A stretch of 64,000 bases of DNA, from contig NZ_CP015163.1 in assembly GCF_003312875.1 (NCBI RefSeq), positions 4,154,001 to 4,218,000 of the forward strand. Reading direction: 5' to 3'. This stretch comes from Amycolatopsis albispora (GTDB lineage Bacteria > Actinomycetota > Actinomycetes > Mycobacteriales > Pseudonocardiaceae). Of this stretch, positions 27,127-36,845 are shown piece by piece; the first letter of the stretch is position 1; every line of letters starts with the position of its first letter. Made by a program: the position numbers and the translations under genes. The notes under the pieces were generated by a model, which was not told the DNA's origin, did no database searches, and worked only from the letters and a program-made list of their open reading frames with translations.

Positions 27127-27996
27127 CTAACGCTTGAGCGCCCGGATGACCACCACCAGCGCGGCGAGGACGGCCACCCCGATGGCCACCGGGATGAGCC
27201 GCTTCGCCACCGAGGCGCCCGCGTAGTCGACGAGATCGATGGGCTCGACCTCGGCGGGAGGTTCGACGGCCCGCAGTTTGGGACGTTGGCGGGGCTGGTC
27301 TTGTTGGGACTGGTCTTGGTGGGACTGCTCTTGGTGGGACTGTTGGGGCTGGGCCGGTTCCGCGGGTTTGGCGGCTGGCGGGGATTGCGCGGCTGGCCGG
27401 GATTGCCCGGCTGGCCGGGATTGCCCGGCTGGCGGGGATTGCGCGGCGCCGCTCGATTGCCCGGCTGGTGAGGCTTGCCCGGCGTCGCTCGATTGCCCGG
27501 CGCCGGTCGACTGGGCGGAGGCCTCGGCGGGCTGGGCGGCGGAGGTCTCAGCCGAGTTGCCTAGTTTCGTAGCCAGGCAACTGGCGAACGAGTCCAGGAT
27601 CTTGCCGCCGACCTCCGCGATCATGCCGCGGCCGAACTGCGCGGGGCGTCCGGTCACCTTCAGGTCGGTGGCCACCTCACCCACCGTGGCACCGTCCTCC
27701 TCGTGCAGGGTGACGGTGACCGTGGCCGCCGCGGTGCCGGCGCCGCGGGCGTCCTTGCCCGAGGCCTTGATGACCACCTTCCGCGCCGCTTCGTCCTTCT
27801 CCAGGAATTCGCCCTTGCCCTGGTAGGTCAGGGAGATCGGCCCCAGCTTGACCTTGACCGTGCCGCGGAACGCGTCCCCGTCGACCTCGGTCAGGGTGGC
27901 GCCGGGCATGCACGGCGCCACCCGTTCGGGGTCGAGCACCGCCCGCCACACCTCGTCGACCGGGGCTGGCACGGTGAACCGGTGGTCTAGTCGCAC
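27127..27996 (-). CDS. coxG: CoxG-like SRPBCC protein with repetitive linker and C-terminal membrane anchor
   Basis: 289 residues. The first 150 form the SRPBCC/CoxG domain (MRLDHRFTVPAPVDEVWRAV, ATLTEVDGDAFRGTVKVKLG, GRGMIAEVGGKILDSFASCL). Residues about 155-230 are low-complexity: six-residue units like AGQSRP, then Gln-rich SHQDQ units. The C-terminus has one hydrophobic helix (LIPVAIGVAVLAALVVVI). CoxG in carboxydotrophs recruits CO dehydrogenase to the membrane; the anchor here fits that role. Follows coxM after 26 bp. The linker is much longer than in compact CoxG proteins. Confidence 0.88.
   Translation of the reverse strand: MRLDHRFTVPAPVDEVWRAVLDPERVAPCMPGATLTEVDGDAFRGTVKVKLGPISLTYQGKGEFLEKDEAARKVVIKASGKDARGAGTAAATVTVTLHEEDGATVGEVATDLKVTGRPAQFGRGMIAEVGGKILDSFASCLATKLGNSAETSAAQPAEASAQSTGAGQSSDAGQASPAGQSSGAAQSPPAGQSRPAGQSRPAAQSPPAAKPAEPAQPQQSHQEQSHQDQSQQDQPRQRPKLRAVEPPAEVEPIDLVDYAGASVAKRLIPVAIGVAVLAALVVVIRALKR
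27297..27515. repeat. in-frame minisatellite inside coxG
   Basis: Two blocks of short direct repeats that keep the coxG frame. Near 27297-27341 there are three 15-bp units (GGTCTTGGTGGGACT type) encoding Gln-rich pentapeptides. Near 27372-27515 there are about eight 18-bp units (GGATTGCCCGGCTGGCCG type) encoding AGQSRP-like hexapeptides. Unit number is likely to vary between strains. Confidence 0.75.
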
Positions 27997-28022
27997 AGGA
28001 ACCGATCTCCCTTCCTAGCTAC

Positions 28023-28877
28023 CTACGAACTCAGCGCGGCGGTCAGCGCGCGCCCGGTCAGCACCTTCGCCAGGTGCTGACGGTATTCCACATCGGCGTT
28101 GCCGTCCGCCGCCGGCGAGGTGCCGTCCGCGGCGTGTTCGGCGGCCGCGCGCACGGCGTCGGCCGTGGCGGGCTGCCCGACCAGCGCCGACTCCACCGCC
28201 CGCGCCCGGATCGGCACCGAGCCCATGTTCGTCAGCCCGACCCTGGCCTCGGCGATGGTGCCGCCGTCGGTGCGGACCGCGGCGGCCACCGCCACCATCG
28301 ACCACGCCTGCGCCACCCGGTTGAACTTCTCGTAGTGCGCCTGCCAGCCGGTGTGCTTGGGCACCCGCACCTCGACCAGGATCTCGCCGGGCCGCAGCGC
28401 GGTGGTGAACAGGTCGACGAAGAACTCCGCCGCCGGCACCGTCCGCTTGCCGTCCATTCCGGACACCACCAGCTCGGCGTCCATGGCCAGCACCGGCGCC
28501 AGCAGGTCACCGGCCGGATCGGCGTGCGCCAGCGAACCGCCGAAGGTGCCGCGGTGGCGCACCTGCGGATCGGCCACCGTGTCGGTCGCCCTGGCCAGCA
28601 GGGCCGCGTGCGCGTCGATCAACGGGTCCCGCTGGAGCTCGTAGTGCGTGGTCATCGACCCGATCACCAGCGCGTCACCGTCCTCGCGAACGCCCCGCAG
28701 CTCGGGGATCCGGCCGAGGTCGATCAGCTTGGTCGGCGTGGCCAGCCGCATCCGGAGCACCGGCAGCAGGCTCTGCCCGCCGCCGAGCACCTTCGCGTCC
28801 TCGCCGGCGTCCGCCAGCGCGCGCACCGCGTCGTCCACTGTGGACGGAGCGACGTAGTCGAAAGCCGCCGGGATCAC
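28023..28877 (-). CDS. coxM: CO dehydrogenase-type FAD-binding medium subunit
   Basis: 284 residues. FAD motifs are VLGGGQSLLPVLRMRLATPT (AGGQS-like) and RHRGTFGGSLAHADPAGD (TIGG-like), followed by the C-terminal CO_deh_flav_C domain. GTG at 28877 overlaps the coxL stop (GTGA), with GGAGG six bases upstream; longer frames inside coxL are not used. The subunit carries electrons from the CoxS Fe-S clusters to FAD. GTCCACTGTGGAC lies at 28833-28845. Confidence 0.93.
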   Translation of the reverse strand: MIPAAFDYVAPSTVDDAVRALADAGEDAKVLGGGQSLLPVLRMRLATPTKLIDLGRIPELRGVREDGDALVIGSMTTHYELQRDPLIDAHAALLARATDTVADPQVRHRGTFGGSLAHADPAGDLLAPVLAMDAELVVSGMDGKRTVPAAEFFVDLFTTALRPGEILVEVRVPKHTGWQAHYEKFNRVAQAWSMVAVAAAVRTDGGTIAEARVGLTNMGSVPIRARAVESALVGQPATADAVRAAAEHAADGTSPAADGNADVEYRQHLAKVLTGRALTAALSS

Positions 28878-31315
28878 TGGGCACCTCCAGAAGACGCGTC
28901 GATCGAACCGAGCCCGCCGCCGGACTCCGCGCCGACGCCGCCCGCGTCGGCCTGCCCGGTGCGGATCGCCTGCCACACCCGCATCGGGGTCATCGGCATC
29001 TCCACGTCGTGCACGCCGTACGGCCGCAGCGCGTCGACCACCGCGTTGACCACCGCCGGGGTGGAGGCGATGGTGCCCGCCTCCCCGACTCCCTTGACGC
29101 CCAGCGGGTTCGAGGTGGACGGGGTTTCCGTGCGGTCGGTGGTGAACGAGGGCAGGTCCGCCGCCGACGGCAGCAGGTAGTCGGCGAAGGTGCCGGTGGT
29201 CAGCGTGCCGCCTTCGTCGTGCACCGCCTCCTCGAACAACGCCTGCGCGATGCCCTGCGCGAGCCCGCCGTGCACCTGGCCCTCGACGATCATCGGGTTG
29301 ATCACCTTGCCGATGTCGTCCACGCAGACGTAGGACCGCACGGTGACCCGGCCGGTCTCGGTGTCCACTTCGGTCGCGCACAGGTGCGTGCCGTGCGGGA
29401 AGGAGAAGTTCTCCGGATCGAAGGTGGCCTCCGAATCCAGCGACGGCTCCACCCCGTCGGGCAGGTCGTGGGCGGCGAACACGGCGAGCGCCACGTCCTG
29501 GATGGTGGTCGAGGACTCGGTGCCCCGGACGGTGAACTTGCCGCCGGCGAACTCCAGGTCGTCCTCCGCGCATTCGAGCATGTGCGCGGCGATCGGCCGG
29601 GCCTTGGTCACCACCTTCTCCGCCGCCTTGACCGCGGCGATCGCGCCGACGGTCAGCGAGCGCGAACCGTAGGTGTCCATGCCCTTGTGCGAGGACTGGG
29701 TGTCGCCGTGCAGCACCTCGATGTCCTCGAACGGCACCCCGAGCTGGTCGGCGATGATCTGGCTCCACGCCGTCTCGTGGCCCTGGCCGTGCGGCGAGGA
29801 GCCGGTGACCACCTCGACCTTGCCGGTGGGCAGCATCCGCACCGCGGCGTGCTCCCAGCCGCCCGCGCCGTAGGACAGCGAGCCGAGCACGCGCGACGGC
29901 GCCAGCCCGCACATCTCGGTGAAGGTCGAGATGCCGATGCCCAGCTGCACCGGGTCCTTGCGCTCACGGCGTTCTGCCTGCTCGTGGCGGAGCCCGTCGT
30001 AGTCGAACAGCTCCTTCGCCTTCGCCGTCGCGGCCTCGTAGTCACCGGAGTCGTAGGTCAGCCCGGCGACCGTGGTGTACGGGAACTCCTCGTGCTTGAT
30101 CCAGTTCTTCTCCCGCAGCTCCAGCGGGTCCACGCCCAGTTCGGCGGCCAGCTCGTCCATCATCCGCTCGATGGCGAAGGTGGCCTCGGGACGGCCGGCG
30201 CCGCGGTAGGCGTCGGTCGGCACCTTGTTGGTGAACACGTTGGTGCAGACGAACCGGTAGGCCGGGATCTTGTAGATGGAGTTGAACATGAACGCGCCGA
30301 GGATCGGCACACCGGGGCTGACCAGCCGCAGGTAGGCGCCCATGTCGGCGAGCAGCTCCACCTTGAGCCCGGTGATCGTGCCGTCGCGCTTGGCGGACAG
30401 CGTCAGGTGCTGGATCTGGTCGCGGCCGTGGTGCGCGCTCAGCAGCGACTCCGACCGCGACTCGGTGAACTTCACCGGGCGGCCGAGCCGCCGCGCGGCC
30501 AGGAACGCGATCACCTCTTCGGGCGTGACCTGCAGCTTGCCGCCGAACCCGCCGCCGACGTCCGGCGCGATCACGCGCACCTTGTGCTCCGGCACGCCGA
30601 GCGTCATGGCCAGCATCAGCCGCAGGATGTGCGGGATCTGGGTGGCCGACCACATGGTGAACTGCCCGCCGGTCGGGTCGACCACCACCGAGCGCGGCTC
30701 CATGAACGCCGGGATCAGCCGCTGCTGGCGGAACTTGCGGGTGATCACCACTTCGCTGTCGGCGATGGCGGCCTCGACCTCACCGCCGGTGCCCGCCTCG
30801 GAAGAGTCGAAGATCCAGGTGGCACTGGTGTTCGTGGACAGTGCGGAGTGGACGAGGTCGGCCCCGTCCTTGATGGCCTCCTCCATGTCCAGCACCACCG
30901 GCAGGTCCTCGTAGTCGACCTCGATGGCCTCCAGCGCGTCGTGTGCTTCGTAGTCGCTGCGGGCGACCACCACGGCCACCGCCTCACCGGCGAAGTTGAC
31001 CGTGTCCACCGCCAGCGCGGGCGCGTCGGGCGCCTTCTGGTCCTCGGTGATCGGCCAGGCACACGGCAGGCTGCCCTGCTCGTCGGCGAAGTCGGCGCCG
31101 GTGAACACGTCGACCACACCCGGCTTGGTCTTCGCCTCGCTGACGTCGATCGAGGTGATCCTGGCGTGCGCGAACGGGCTGCGCAGCACGGCCAGGTGCA
31201 GCATGCCGGGCAGGGTCAGGTTGTCCGTCCAGCGGGTGCGCCCGGTGATCAGGCGCTCGTCCTCCTTGCGCAGCCTGGACCGGCCTACCTCCGGCTCGAT
31301 CGTGGAGGTCATCAC
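28874..31315 (-). CDS. coxL: form II CO dehydrogenase-type molybdenum hydroxylase large subunit
   Basis: 813 residues, xanthine oxidase family. The active-site loop reads [16 protein letters not shown], the AYRGAGR signature of form II enzymes; true form I CO dehydrogenases carry AYXCSFR with the Cu-binding Cys. Other molybdopterin motifs are [16 protein letters not shown] and [16 protein letters not shown], and the catalytic Glu lies in [15 protein letters not shown]. So the protein binds molybdopterin cytosine dinucleotide, but whether CO is the substrate is doubtful; an aldehyde or N-heterocycle is as likely. GTG at 31315 overlaps coxS. Confidence 0.93.
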   Translation of the reverse strand: MMTSTIEPEVGRSRLRKEDERLITGRTRWTDNLTLPGMLHLAVLRSPFAHARITSIDVSEAKTKPGVVDVFTGADFADEQGSLPCAWPITEDQKAPDAPALAVDTVNFAGEAVAVVVARSDYEAHDALEAIEVDYEDLPVVLDMEEAIKDGADLVHSALSTNTSATWIFDSSEAGTGGEVEAAIADSEVVITRKFRQQRLIPAFMEPRSVVVDPTGGQFTMWSATQIPHILRLMLAMTLGVPEHKVRVIAPDVGGGFGGKLQVTPEEVIAFLAARRLGRPVKFTESRSESLLSAHHGRDQIQHLTLSAKRDGTITGLKVELLADMGAYLRLVSPGVPILGAFMFNSIYKIPAYRFVCTNVFTNKVPTDAYRGAGRPEATFAIERMMDELAAELGVDPLELREKNWIKHEEFPYTTVAGLTYDSGDYEAATAKAKELFDYDGLRHEQAERRERKDPVQLGIGISTFTEMCGLAPSRVLGSLSYGAGGWEHAAVRMLPTGKVEVVTGSSPHGQGHETAWSQIIADQLGVPFEDIEVLHGDTQSSHKGMDTYGSRSLTVGAIAAVKAAEKVVTKARPIAAHMLECAEDDLEFAGGKFTVRGTESSTTIQDVALAVFAAHDLPDGVEPSLDSEATFDPENFSFPHGTHLCATEVDTETGRVTVRSYVCVDDIGKVINPMIVEGQVHGGLAQGIAQALFEEAVHDEGGTLTTGTFADYLLPSAADLPSFTTDRTETPSTSNPLGVKGVGEAGTIASTPAVVNAVVDALRPYGVHDVEMPMTPMRVWQAIRTGQADAGGVGAESGGGLGSIDASSGGAQ

Positions 31316-31851
31316 TCACCCCCGCCGATGCTGCTCGGCGCGCGGAGGCCGCTGCCGTCCTCGACGCGCTCGGCCTCGGGACCGGCGCCGGGGCGCATGT
31401 GGTGGGCGGCGTCGCGCACGGCACGCACGATGTTCTGGTAGCCGGTGCAGCGGCACAGGTTGCCCTCGATGCCCTCGCGCACCGCCTGCTCGTCGGGATC
31501 GGGGTTGTCGGCCAGCAGGTCGATCGACTGCATGATCATGCCGGGGGTGCAGAAGCCGCACTGGAGCGCGTGGTTGTCGTGGAAGGCCTGCTGCACCGGG
31601 TGCAGCTTGCCGTCGCGGGCGATGCCCTCGATCGTGGTGACCTCGCAGCCGTCGGCCTGCACGGCCAGCACCGAGCAGGACTTCACGCTGTGGCCGTCGA
31701 GGTGCACGGTGCACGCCCCGCAGTTGCTGGTGTCGCAGCCGACTACGGTGCCGACCTTGCCCAGCCGTTCTCGGAGGTAGTGCACGAGCAGCTGGCGTGG
31801 CTCGACCTCGTCGGTGTAGCTGGTTCCGTCGACGTTGACGGTGATTCGCAT
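31312..31851 (-). CDS. coxS: CO dehydrogenase-type 2Fe-2S small subunit
   Basis: 179 residues from ATG 31851, which has GGAGG five bases upstream. The N-terminal plant-type ferredoxin cluster is [16 protein letters not shown] plus a further Cys in [11 protein letters not shown]. The C-terminal cluster is [11 protein letters not shown] and [13 protein letters not shown]. Electrons pass from the Mo centre through both clusters to CoxM. The tail beyond residue 155 is Gly/Glu-rich and not part of the family. Confidence 0.95.
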   Translation of the reverse strand: MRITVNVDGTSYTDEVEPRQLLVHYLRERLGKVGTVVGCDTSNCGACTVHLDGHSVKSCSVLAVQADGCEVTTIEGIARDGKLHPVQQAFHDNHALQCGFCTPGMIMQSIDLLADNPDPDEQAVREGIEGNLCRCTGYQNIVRAVRDAAHHMRPGAGPEAERVEDGSGLRAPSSIGGGE

Positions 31852-32053
31852 CGGGCCTCCAGTGGTGGGTCTGGAAGTGATCGGGCTCACTCGCGAGCGT
31901 GCTACTCCGATCTCGATCGGACAACCCCAGGCCGGGTGACCTTGGAGCGCCGATCCGCGGATGCGTGTTTTCAGCCGGGGATCACGCCGGATTCGCGGGA
32001 TCCGGCGAGGATTTTCCAGTCAGCGGCGTGCACCGGCCGCGCGCCACCGGGGG

Positions 32054-33166
32054 CTAACCGTGGATGCGGCCGTCCAGTTCGGCGAGCCGCTGGCCCTTGC
32101 CGCCCCAGCGCAGGGCGATGATCTCGGCGGCGATCGACACCGCGGTCTCCTCCGGGGTGCGCGCCCCGAGGTCGAGCCCGATCGGCGAGGACAGCCGCGC
32201 GATCTCCTCGTCGGCGATCCCGGCCTCCCGCAGCCGCGCGATGCGGTCGTCGTGCGTGCGCCGCGAGCCCATCGCGCCGACGTACCCGACGTCCAGCCGC
32301 AGCGCCACCTCCAGCAGCGGCACGTCGAACTTCGGGTCGTGCGTCAGCACGGTGACCACGGTGCGCCGGTCGATCCGGCCCGCGTCGGCCTCGGCACGCA
32401 GGTACCGGTGCGGCCAGTCGACCACCACCTCGTGCGCGTCCGGGAACCGGCTCTTGGTGGCGAAAACCGGCCGCGCGTCGCACACGGTGACCTGGTAGCC
32501 CAGGTAGGCGCCGAGGCGCGCCATCGCGGCGGCGAAGTCGATCGCGCCGAACACCAGCAGCCGCGGCGGCGGTTCGAACGAGTTCACGAACACCGAGGCG
32601 CCCTCACCACGCCGCTGCCCGTCCGGGCCGTAGTGCAGCATCCCGGTGCGGCCGGTGGCCAGCATGCCGCGGGCGTCGTCGGCCACCGCGTCGTCCATCC
32701 TGGACGAGCCGAGCGTGCCCGCGGTGCGCTGCGGCCAGACCACCACGCGCCTGCCGAGCCGCTCCGGATCCGGGTGCTCGACGATGGTGGCCACCGCGAC
32801 CGGCTGTCCCTTGTGGACGGATTCGGCCAGCTCGGCCAGCTCCGGCATGCTCTCGCGGTCCACCGGCTCGACGTAGATGTCGATGATGCCGCCGCAGGTC
32901 AGGCCGACGGAGAAGGCGTCGTCGTCGCTGACGCCGTAGCGCTGGAGCACCGGCGTGCGGTCCTCGACCACCTGCTGGGCCAGCTCGTAGACCGCGCCCT
33001 CGACGCAGCCGCCGGACACGCTGCCGGTCACCGTGCCGTCCGGGGCGACCAGCATCGCCGCCCCCGGCGCGCGCGGCGCCGACGAGAAGGTGGCCACCAC
33101 CGTGCCCAGTCCCACCGTCTCCCCCGCCGACCAGCGGCGGTGGAGTTCCTCCAGCACATCACGCAT
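32054..33166 (-). CDS. XdhC/CoxI-family molybdenum hydroxylase maturation factor
   Basis: 370 residues. The N-terminal XdhC_CoxI domain includes SSAPRAPGAAMLVAPDGTVT and GSVSGGCVEGAVYELA; the C-terminal Rossmann-like domain includes RLLVFGAIDFAAAMARLG and YVGAMGSRRTHDDR. Such proteins bind molybdenum cofactor and help insert the sulfurated form. Overlaps coxE by 8 bp and lies about 200 bp upstream of coxS on the same strand, so it should serve CoxL. Confidence 0.9.
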   Translation of the reverse strand: MRDVLEELHRRWSAGETVGLGTVVATFSSAPRAPGAAMLVAPDGTVTGSVSGGCVEGAVYELAQQVVEDRTPVLQRYGVSDDDAFSVGLTCGGIIDIYVEPVDRESMPELAELAESVHKGQPVAVATIVEHPDPERLGRRVVVWPQRTAGTLGSSRMDDAVADDARGMLATGRTGMLHYGPDGQRRGEGASVFVNSFEPPPRLLVFGAIDFAAAMARLGAYLGYQVTVCDARPVFATKSRFPDAHEVVVDWPHRYLRAEADAGRIDRRTVVTVLTHDPKFDVPLLEVALRLDVGYVGAMGSRRTHDDRIARLREAGIADEEIARLSSPIGLDLGARTPEETAVSIAAEIIALRWGGKGQRLAELDGRIHG

Positions 33167-34277
33167 CGCGTTGTTCTCGCATTTCCGTGAGCAGTCGGTT
33201 CAGGGTGTCGAAGCTGTGCCCGGCGAGCAGCCCGTCCAGGTGCGGCAGCGCCGCCACAATCCCGGACTGGACCGGAGCGTAACCCGCCCGCCCGGCGTGG
33301 GGATTCGTCCAAAGCACCAAATGCGCGAGGCGGCGAAGGGCCGCCAGTTGTGCGCCCAGCAGCGTGGTGTCGCCGCGTTCCCAGCCGTCGGAGAAGATCA
33401 CCACCACCGCGCGCCTGGCCAGCCCGCGGCGCCCCCACCTGGCGAGGAACAGCCGCAGCGTCTCGCCCAGCCGGGTGCCGCCGGCGAAATCCGGGACCGC
33501 GTGCCCGGCGGCGAGCATCGCCTGCTCGGGGTCGCGCTGGCGCAGCTGCCTGGACACGCGGGTGAGCCGGGTGCCCATGGTGAACACCTCGACCGCGCGT
33601 GGCGCCCGCCTGACCAGCACGTGCGCGAACCGCAGCAGGGCGTCCGCGTACGGGCTCATCGAGCCGGACACGTCGATCAGCAGCACCACCCGGCGCGGCT
33701 GCTCGGCGCGGCGGCGCCGGGCGAGGTGGACCGGCTCACCGCTGGCCATCATCGCCCGCAGCGTCCGCCCCGGGTCCAGCTCACCGCGCCGCGACGGGCG
33801 CCGGCGGGCCGAGCGGCGCGTCGGGAACACCGGGCTCAGCGTGGCGAACAGCTCACGCAGGTGCTCGCGCTCGGCCGCGGACAGTTCACCGAGGTCGCGG
33901 TGGCGGAGCACCTCTTCGGCGCTGGCCGACACGCGCAGCGGGTCGTTCTCGCTCTCGGCCTGGCCTTCCGGCGGCGACTCGGCCATCAGCGCCACCTTGC
34001 TCCGGCGCGGGACCGGCTGGCCGCGGCGCGGGCCGGGCGGCGGTTCCTCGCCGAACCACGACGCGAACGCACGGTCGTACCGCGGCAGGTCGTCGGGGTC
34101 AGCGCACAGGGTCAGGCGGCCCGCCCAGTACAGTTGCTCGCGCTCAGCCAGCTCGATGTGCTCCACCGCGCCGAGGAAGGCGTGCAGCCGCTGCGGGGCG
34201 GCGGGCAGCCCGGCCGCGCGCAACGCGGTGGCGAACCCGGCGAACCCGGGGAGCGGGGTGTCCATCAGAAAACCCAC
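33159..34277 (-). CDS. coxE: CoxE-like von Willebrand factor A domain protein
   Basis: 372 residues from GTG 34277, or 368 from ATG 34265. The C-terminal half is a VWA domain with an intact MIDAS (LLIDVSGSMSPYADALLRFA) and IFSDGWERGD. The N-terminal part is Arg-rich and poorly conserved. CoxE works with the AAA+ ATPase CoxD in maturing the metal centre of CO dehydrogenase-type enzymes. The partner gene is at 35934-36794, separated by the oppositely oriented zwf. Confidence 0.9.
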   Translation of the reverse strand: MGFLMDTPLPGFAGFATALRAAGLPAAPQRLHAFLGAVEHIELAEREQLYWAGRLTLCADPDDLPRYDRAFASWFGEEPPPGPRRGQPVPRRSKVALMAESPPEGQAESENDPLRVSASAEEVLRHRDLGELSAAEREHLRELFATLSPVFPTRRSARRRPSRRGELDPGRTLRAMMASGEPVHLARRRRAEQPRRVVLLIDVSGSMSPYADALLRFAHVLVRRAPRAVEVFTMGTRLTRVSRQLRQRDPEQAMLAAGHAVPDFAGGTRLGETLRLFLARWGRRGLARRAVVVIFSDGWERGDTTLLGAQLAALRRLAHLVLWTNPHAGRAGYAPVQSGIVAALPHLDGLLAGHSFDTLNRLLTEMREQRDA

Positions 34278-34322
34278 GATACGCCCGGCCGCGGGTTTCC
34301 CGCCGTGCGCGCAATGACGCTA

Positions 34323-34348
34323 CTTACCGGTAAGCTGACCGCTGGTCA
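34323..34348. promoter_or_regulatory. two adjacent dyads between coxE and zwf
   Basis: CTTACCGGTAAG (34323-34334) is a perfect 12-bp palindrome, and TGACC-GCT-GGTCA (34336-34348) follows one base later. Both lie in the 191-bp divergent gap between coxE and zwf. They resemble TetR-like operators, but no regulator gene is adjacent. The role is inferred. Confidence 0.4.
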
Positions 34349-34468
34349 CCGGTTGTTCAGGGAAATATCCCGGTTGTCTGGTGCGTTCCCCAACCGCATG
34401 ACGTGCACTCGCCACAAAATCGCGCAAAGACTGGGCGAAACCGCTCCCGGCGGTGAAGATGGACAGCG

Positions 34469-35929
34469 ATGACTGAGTCAGCCGCGCCCCAGGCCCTGTT
34501 CGCCCCGAGCGAAAAGATGGTGCCCCATGTCTTCGTGATCTTCGGCGCCACCGGGGATCTCGCCCGCCGGAAGCTCTTCCCGGGGCTGTTCCGGCTGATG
34601 CGCTCCGGGCTGCTGCCCGAGCAGTTCCGCATCATCGGCTCCGGGCGCAACTCGCCCGGCACCGACGAGGAGTTCCGCTACAAGCTGGCCAAGGCCGTGT
34701 TCAAGTTCTCCGGTTCCGCGCGCTTCGACGACCACGTGTGGGAGGAGTTCGCGCAGCGCATCACCTTCCAGACCTCGTCGAAGGACGACGGTGAGGCGCT
34801 CGCCGCCGCGGTCGACGCGGCGATGGCCGAACTCGGCCCGGACACCCGCAAGCTGCTCTACCTGTCGGTGCCGCCGGACTCGATGGAGCCGATGGTCAAG
34901 ATGCTCGGCGCCACCGGTCTCGCCGAGGACGCGCGGGTGGTGCTGGAGAAGCCGTTCGGCCGCGACCTGGAGTCCTCGCGCAGCCTGAACACCGCGCTGC
35001 ACCAGGTCTTCGCCGAGGAGCAGCTGTTCCGCATCGACCACTTCCTCGGCAAGGAGGCGGTGCAGAACATCCTGGCGCTGCGGTTCGCCAACGGCTTTTT
35101 CGAGCCGGTGTGGAACCGCCACCACATCAGCTACGTGCAGATCGACGTGCCCGAATCGATCGGCATCGAGGGCCGGGCCGGCTTCATGGAGTCGACCGGC
35201 ACCTTCCGCGACATGATCTCCACGCACCTGTTCCAGCTGCTCGGCTTCCTGGCGCTGGAGCCGCCGGTGCACGTGGACGCCGAATCGCTGCGGGTGGAAA
35301 AGCGCAAGCTGTTCCAGGCGGTCCGCGCGCTGGACCCGGACCGCGTGGTGTTCGGCCAGTACGAGGGCTACCGCGACGAGCCGGGCGTGGCCGGCGAGTC
35401 CGAAGTGGAGACCTTCGTCGCGGCCGAGGTGTGGGTGGACAACTGGCGCTGGAAGGGCGTGCCGTTCCTGCTGCGCACCGGGAAGGCGATGGAGCAGAGC
35501 AGGCGCACCATCACGCTCGGCTTCGTCGAGCCGCCGCTGAAGATGTTCGACTCGGCCAACGGGTTCGACAGCCAGCCCAACGAGCTGGTCTTCGAGCTGA
35601 CCGAGGATTCGACGGTGACCCTGGAGCTGCGCGCGAAGCGGCCGGGGCCGGCGTTGAAGCTGGACCACGCGAAGCTGCACATGCGGTTCTCCGAGGCCTT
35701 CGCCGACGCCGAGCCGCTGGAGGCCTACGAGCGCCTGCTGCTCGACGTGCTGCGCGACGACCAGACGCTGTTCACCAGCGCGGAAGAGGTCGAGCGGCTC
35801 TGGGAGCTGTGCGACCCGGTGCTGCGGCAGCCGCCGAAGGTGCACTCGTACGAGCAGGGCTCGTGGGGTCCGGCGCAGGCGATGGAACTCGCGGGCGAGC
35901 GCGGCTGGCGGGTGCCCGAGAAGTCCTGA
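34469..35929 (+). CDS. zwf: glucose-6-phosphate dehydrogenase
   Basis: 486 residues. The NADP motif is VIFGATGDLARRKLFPGLFR and the substrate/active-site signature RIDHFLGKEAVQNILALRF. It makes 6-phosphogluconolactone and NADPH for the oxidative pentose phosphate route. It is alone on the plus strand between coxE and coxD, with no tal/tkt/opcA/pgl neighbours, unlike the usual actinobacterial zwf cluster. This suggests a second copy. Its stop is 4 bp from the coxD stop (convergent). Confidence 0.94.
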   Translation: MTESAAPQALFAPSEKMVPHVFVIFGATGDLARRKLFPGLFRLMRSGLLPEQFRIIGSGRNSPGTDEEFRYKLAKAVFKFSGSARFDDHVWEEFAQRITFQTSSKDDGEALAAAVDAAMAELGPDTRKLLYLSVPPDSMEPMVKMLGATGLAEDARVVLEKPFGRDLESSRSLNTALHQVFAEEQLFRIDHFLGKEAVQNILALRFANGFFEPVWNRHHISYVQIDVPESIGIEGRAGFMESTGTFRDMISTHLFQLLGFLALEPPVHVDAESLRVEKRKLFQAVRALDPDRVVFGQYEGYRDEPGVAGESEVETFVAAEVWVDNWRWKGVPFLLRTGKAMEQSRRTITLGFVEPPLKMFDSANGFDSQPNELVFELTEDSTVTLELRAKRPGPALKLDHAKLHMRFSEAFADAEPLEAYERLLLDVLRDDQTLFTSAEEVERLWELCDPVLRQPPKVHSYEQGSWGPAQAMELAGERGWRVPEKS

Positions 35930-35933
35930 GTTC

Positions 35934-36794
35934 TCAGCCGAGGAGCGAGTCCAGTTTGGCGCGGACGCGGTCGATGTCCTCGCTGTACTTGAGCACGGCG
36001 CCGAGGGTGAGCGCGGCGGCCTCGGCGTCGAGCACGTCGCGGTCGAGCGCGGTCAGCGCGCGGGCCCAGTCCAGCGACTCGGCCACGCCGGGCGGCTTGA
36101 GCAGCTCCAGCCGCCGGATGCGGTGCACGGCCCCGGCGACCTGGGCGGCGAGCCGTTCGTCCAGGCCGGGCAGCCGGTGCCGGAGGATGTCGATCTCCCT
36201 GGCCAGGTCGGGGTGCTCGAGCCAGTGGTAGAGGCAGCGGCGCTTGAGGGCGTCGTGCACCTCGCGCGTGCGGTTCGAGGTGAGCACCACCAGCGGCGGC
36301 TTCTCGGCCCGGACCTCGCCGAACTCCGGGATGCTGACCGAGTTGCCGTCGAGCAGTTCGAGCAGGAAGGCCTCGAACTCGTCGTCGGCGCGGTCGATCT
36401 CGTCTACGAGCAGCACACACGGCGCTTCCTTCAGCGCCTGGAGCAGCGGGCGCGCGAGCAGGAAGCGCTCGGTGTAGAGGGAGGCTTCGTCGACCTCACG
36501 ATGGGCGGCTTCGAGGGCACGCAGGTGGAGCAGCTGACGCGGGAAGTCCCACTCGTACAGCGCCTGAGCGGCGTCGATGCCCTCGTGGCACTGCAGGCGG
36601 ATGAGCGGGAGGTTCAACGCCTTCCCCAGCGCGACGGCGAGTGAGGTCTTGCCGGTGCCGGGCTCGCCCTCGCAGAAGAGCGGGCGCCCCATGCGCAGGG
36701 CGAGGTAGGCGGCGGTCGCGATGCCGGCGTCGGCCAGGTAGCCGGTCCTCCGCAACGCCGCGGCCAGCTCACCGGGATCCGTCGGTACCGTCAC
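35934..36794 (-). CDS. coxD: CoxD-like MoxR-family AAA+ ATPase
   Basis: 286 residues from GTG 36794. Walker A is CEGEPGTGKTSLAVALG, Walker B CVLLVDEIDRADDEFEAFLL, sensor VVLTSNRTREVHDALKRRCL. It begins DPGELAAALRRTGYLADAGI as in CoxD. It would act as the chaperone ATPase for the CoxE VWA partner in remodelling the CoxL active site. Same strand as the cox operon but cut off from coxE by zwf. Confidence 0.9.
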   Translation of the reverse strand: MTVPTDPGELAAALRRTGYLADAGIATAAYLALRMGRPLFCEGEPGTGKTSLAVALGKALNLPLIRLQCHEGIDAAQALYEWDFPRQLLHLRALEAAHREVDEASLYTERFLLARPLLQALKEAPCVLLVDEIDRADDEFEAFLLELLDGNSVSIPEFGEVRAEKPPLVVLTSNRTREVHDALKRRCLYHWLEHPDLAREIDILRHRLPGLDERLAAQVAGAVHRIRRLELLKPPGVAESLDWARALTALDRDVLDAEAAALTLGAVLKYSEDIDRVRAKLDSLLG

Positions 36795-36830
36795 CGGCCC
36801 AGAATACGAGCCCCGCGCGGGGAACGCTGA

Positions 36831-36845
36831 GTGTCACGAATGTGG
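36831..36845. repeat. dispersed palindrome, copy C, left remnant
   Basis: GTGTCACGAATGTGG, the outer left arm of a palindrome cut by IS30 copy 2. Its last three bases, TGG, are duplicated at 38067-38069. It lies 36 bp before the coxD start. Confidence 0.85.

Noticed and set aside
28874..31315. True form I carbon monoxide dehydrogenase
   Set aside because: The active-site loop is AYRGAGR, the form II signature; the Cu-binding cysteine motif of form I is absent.
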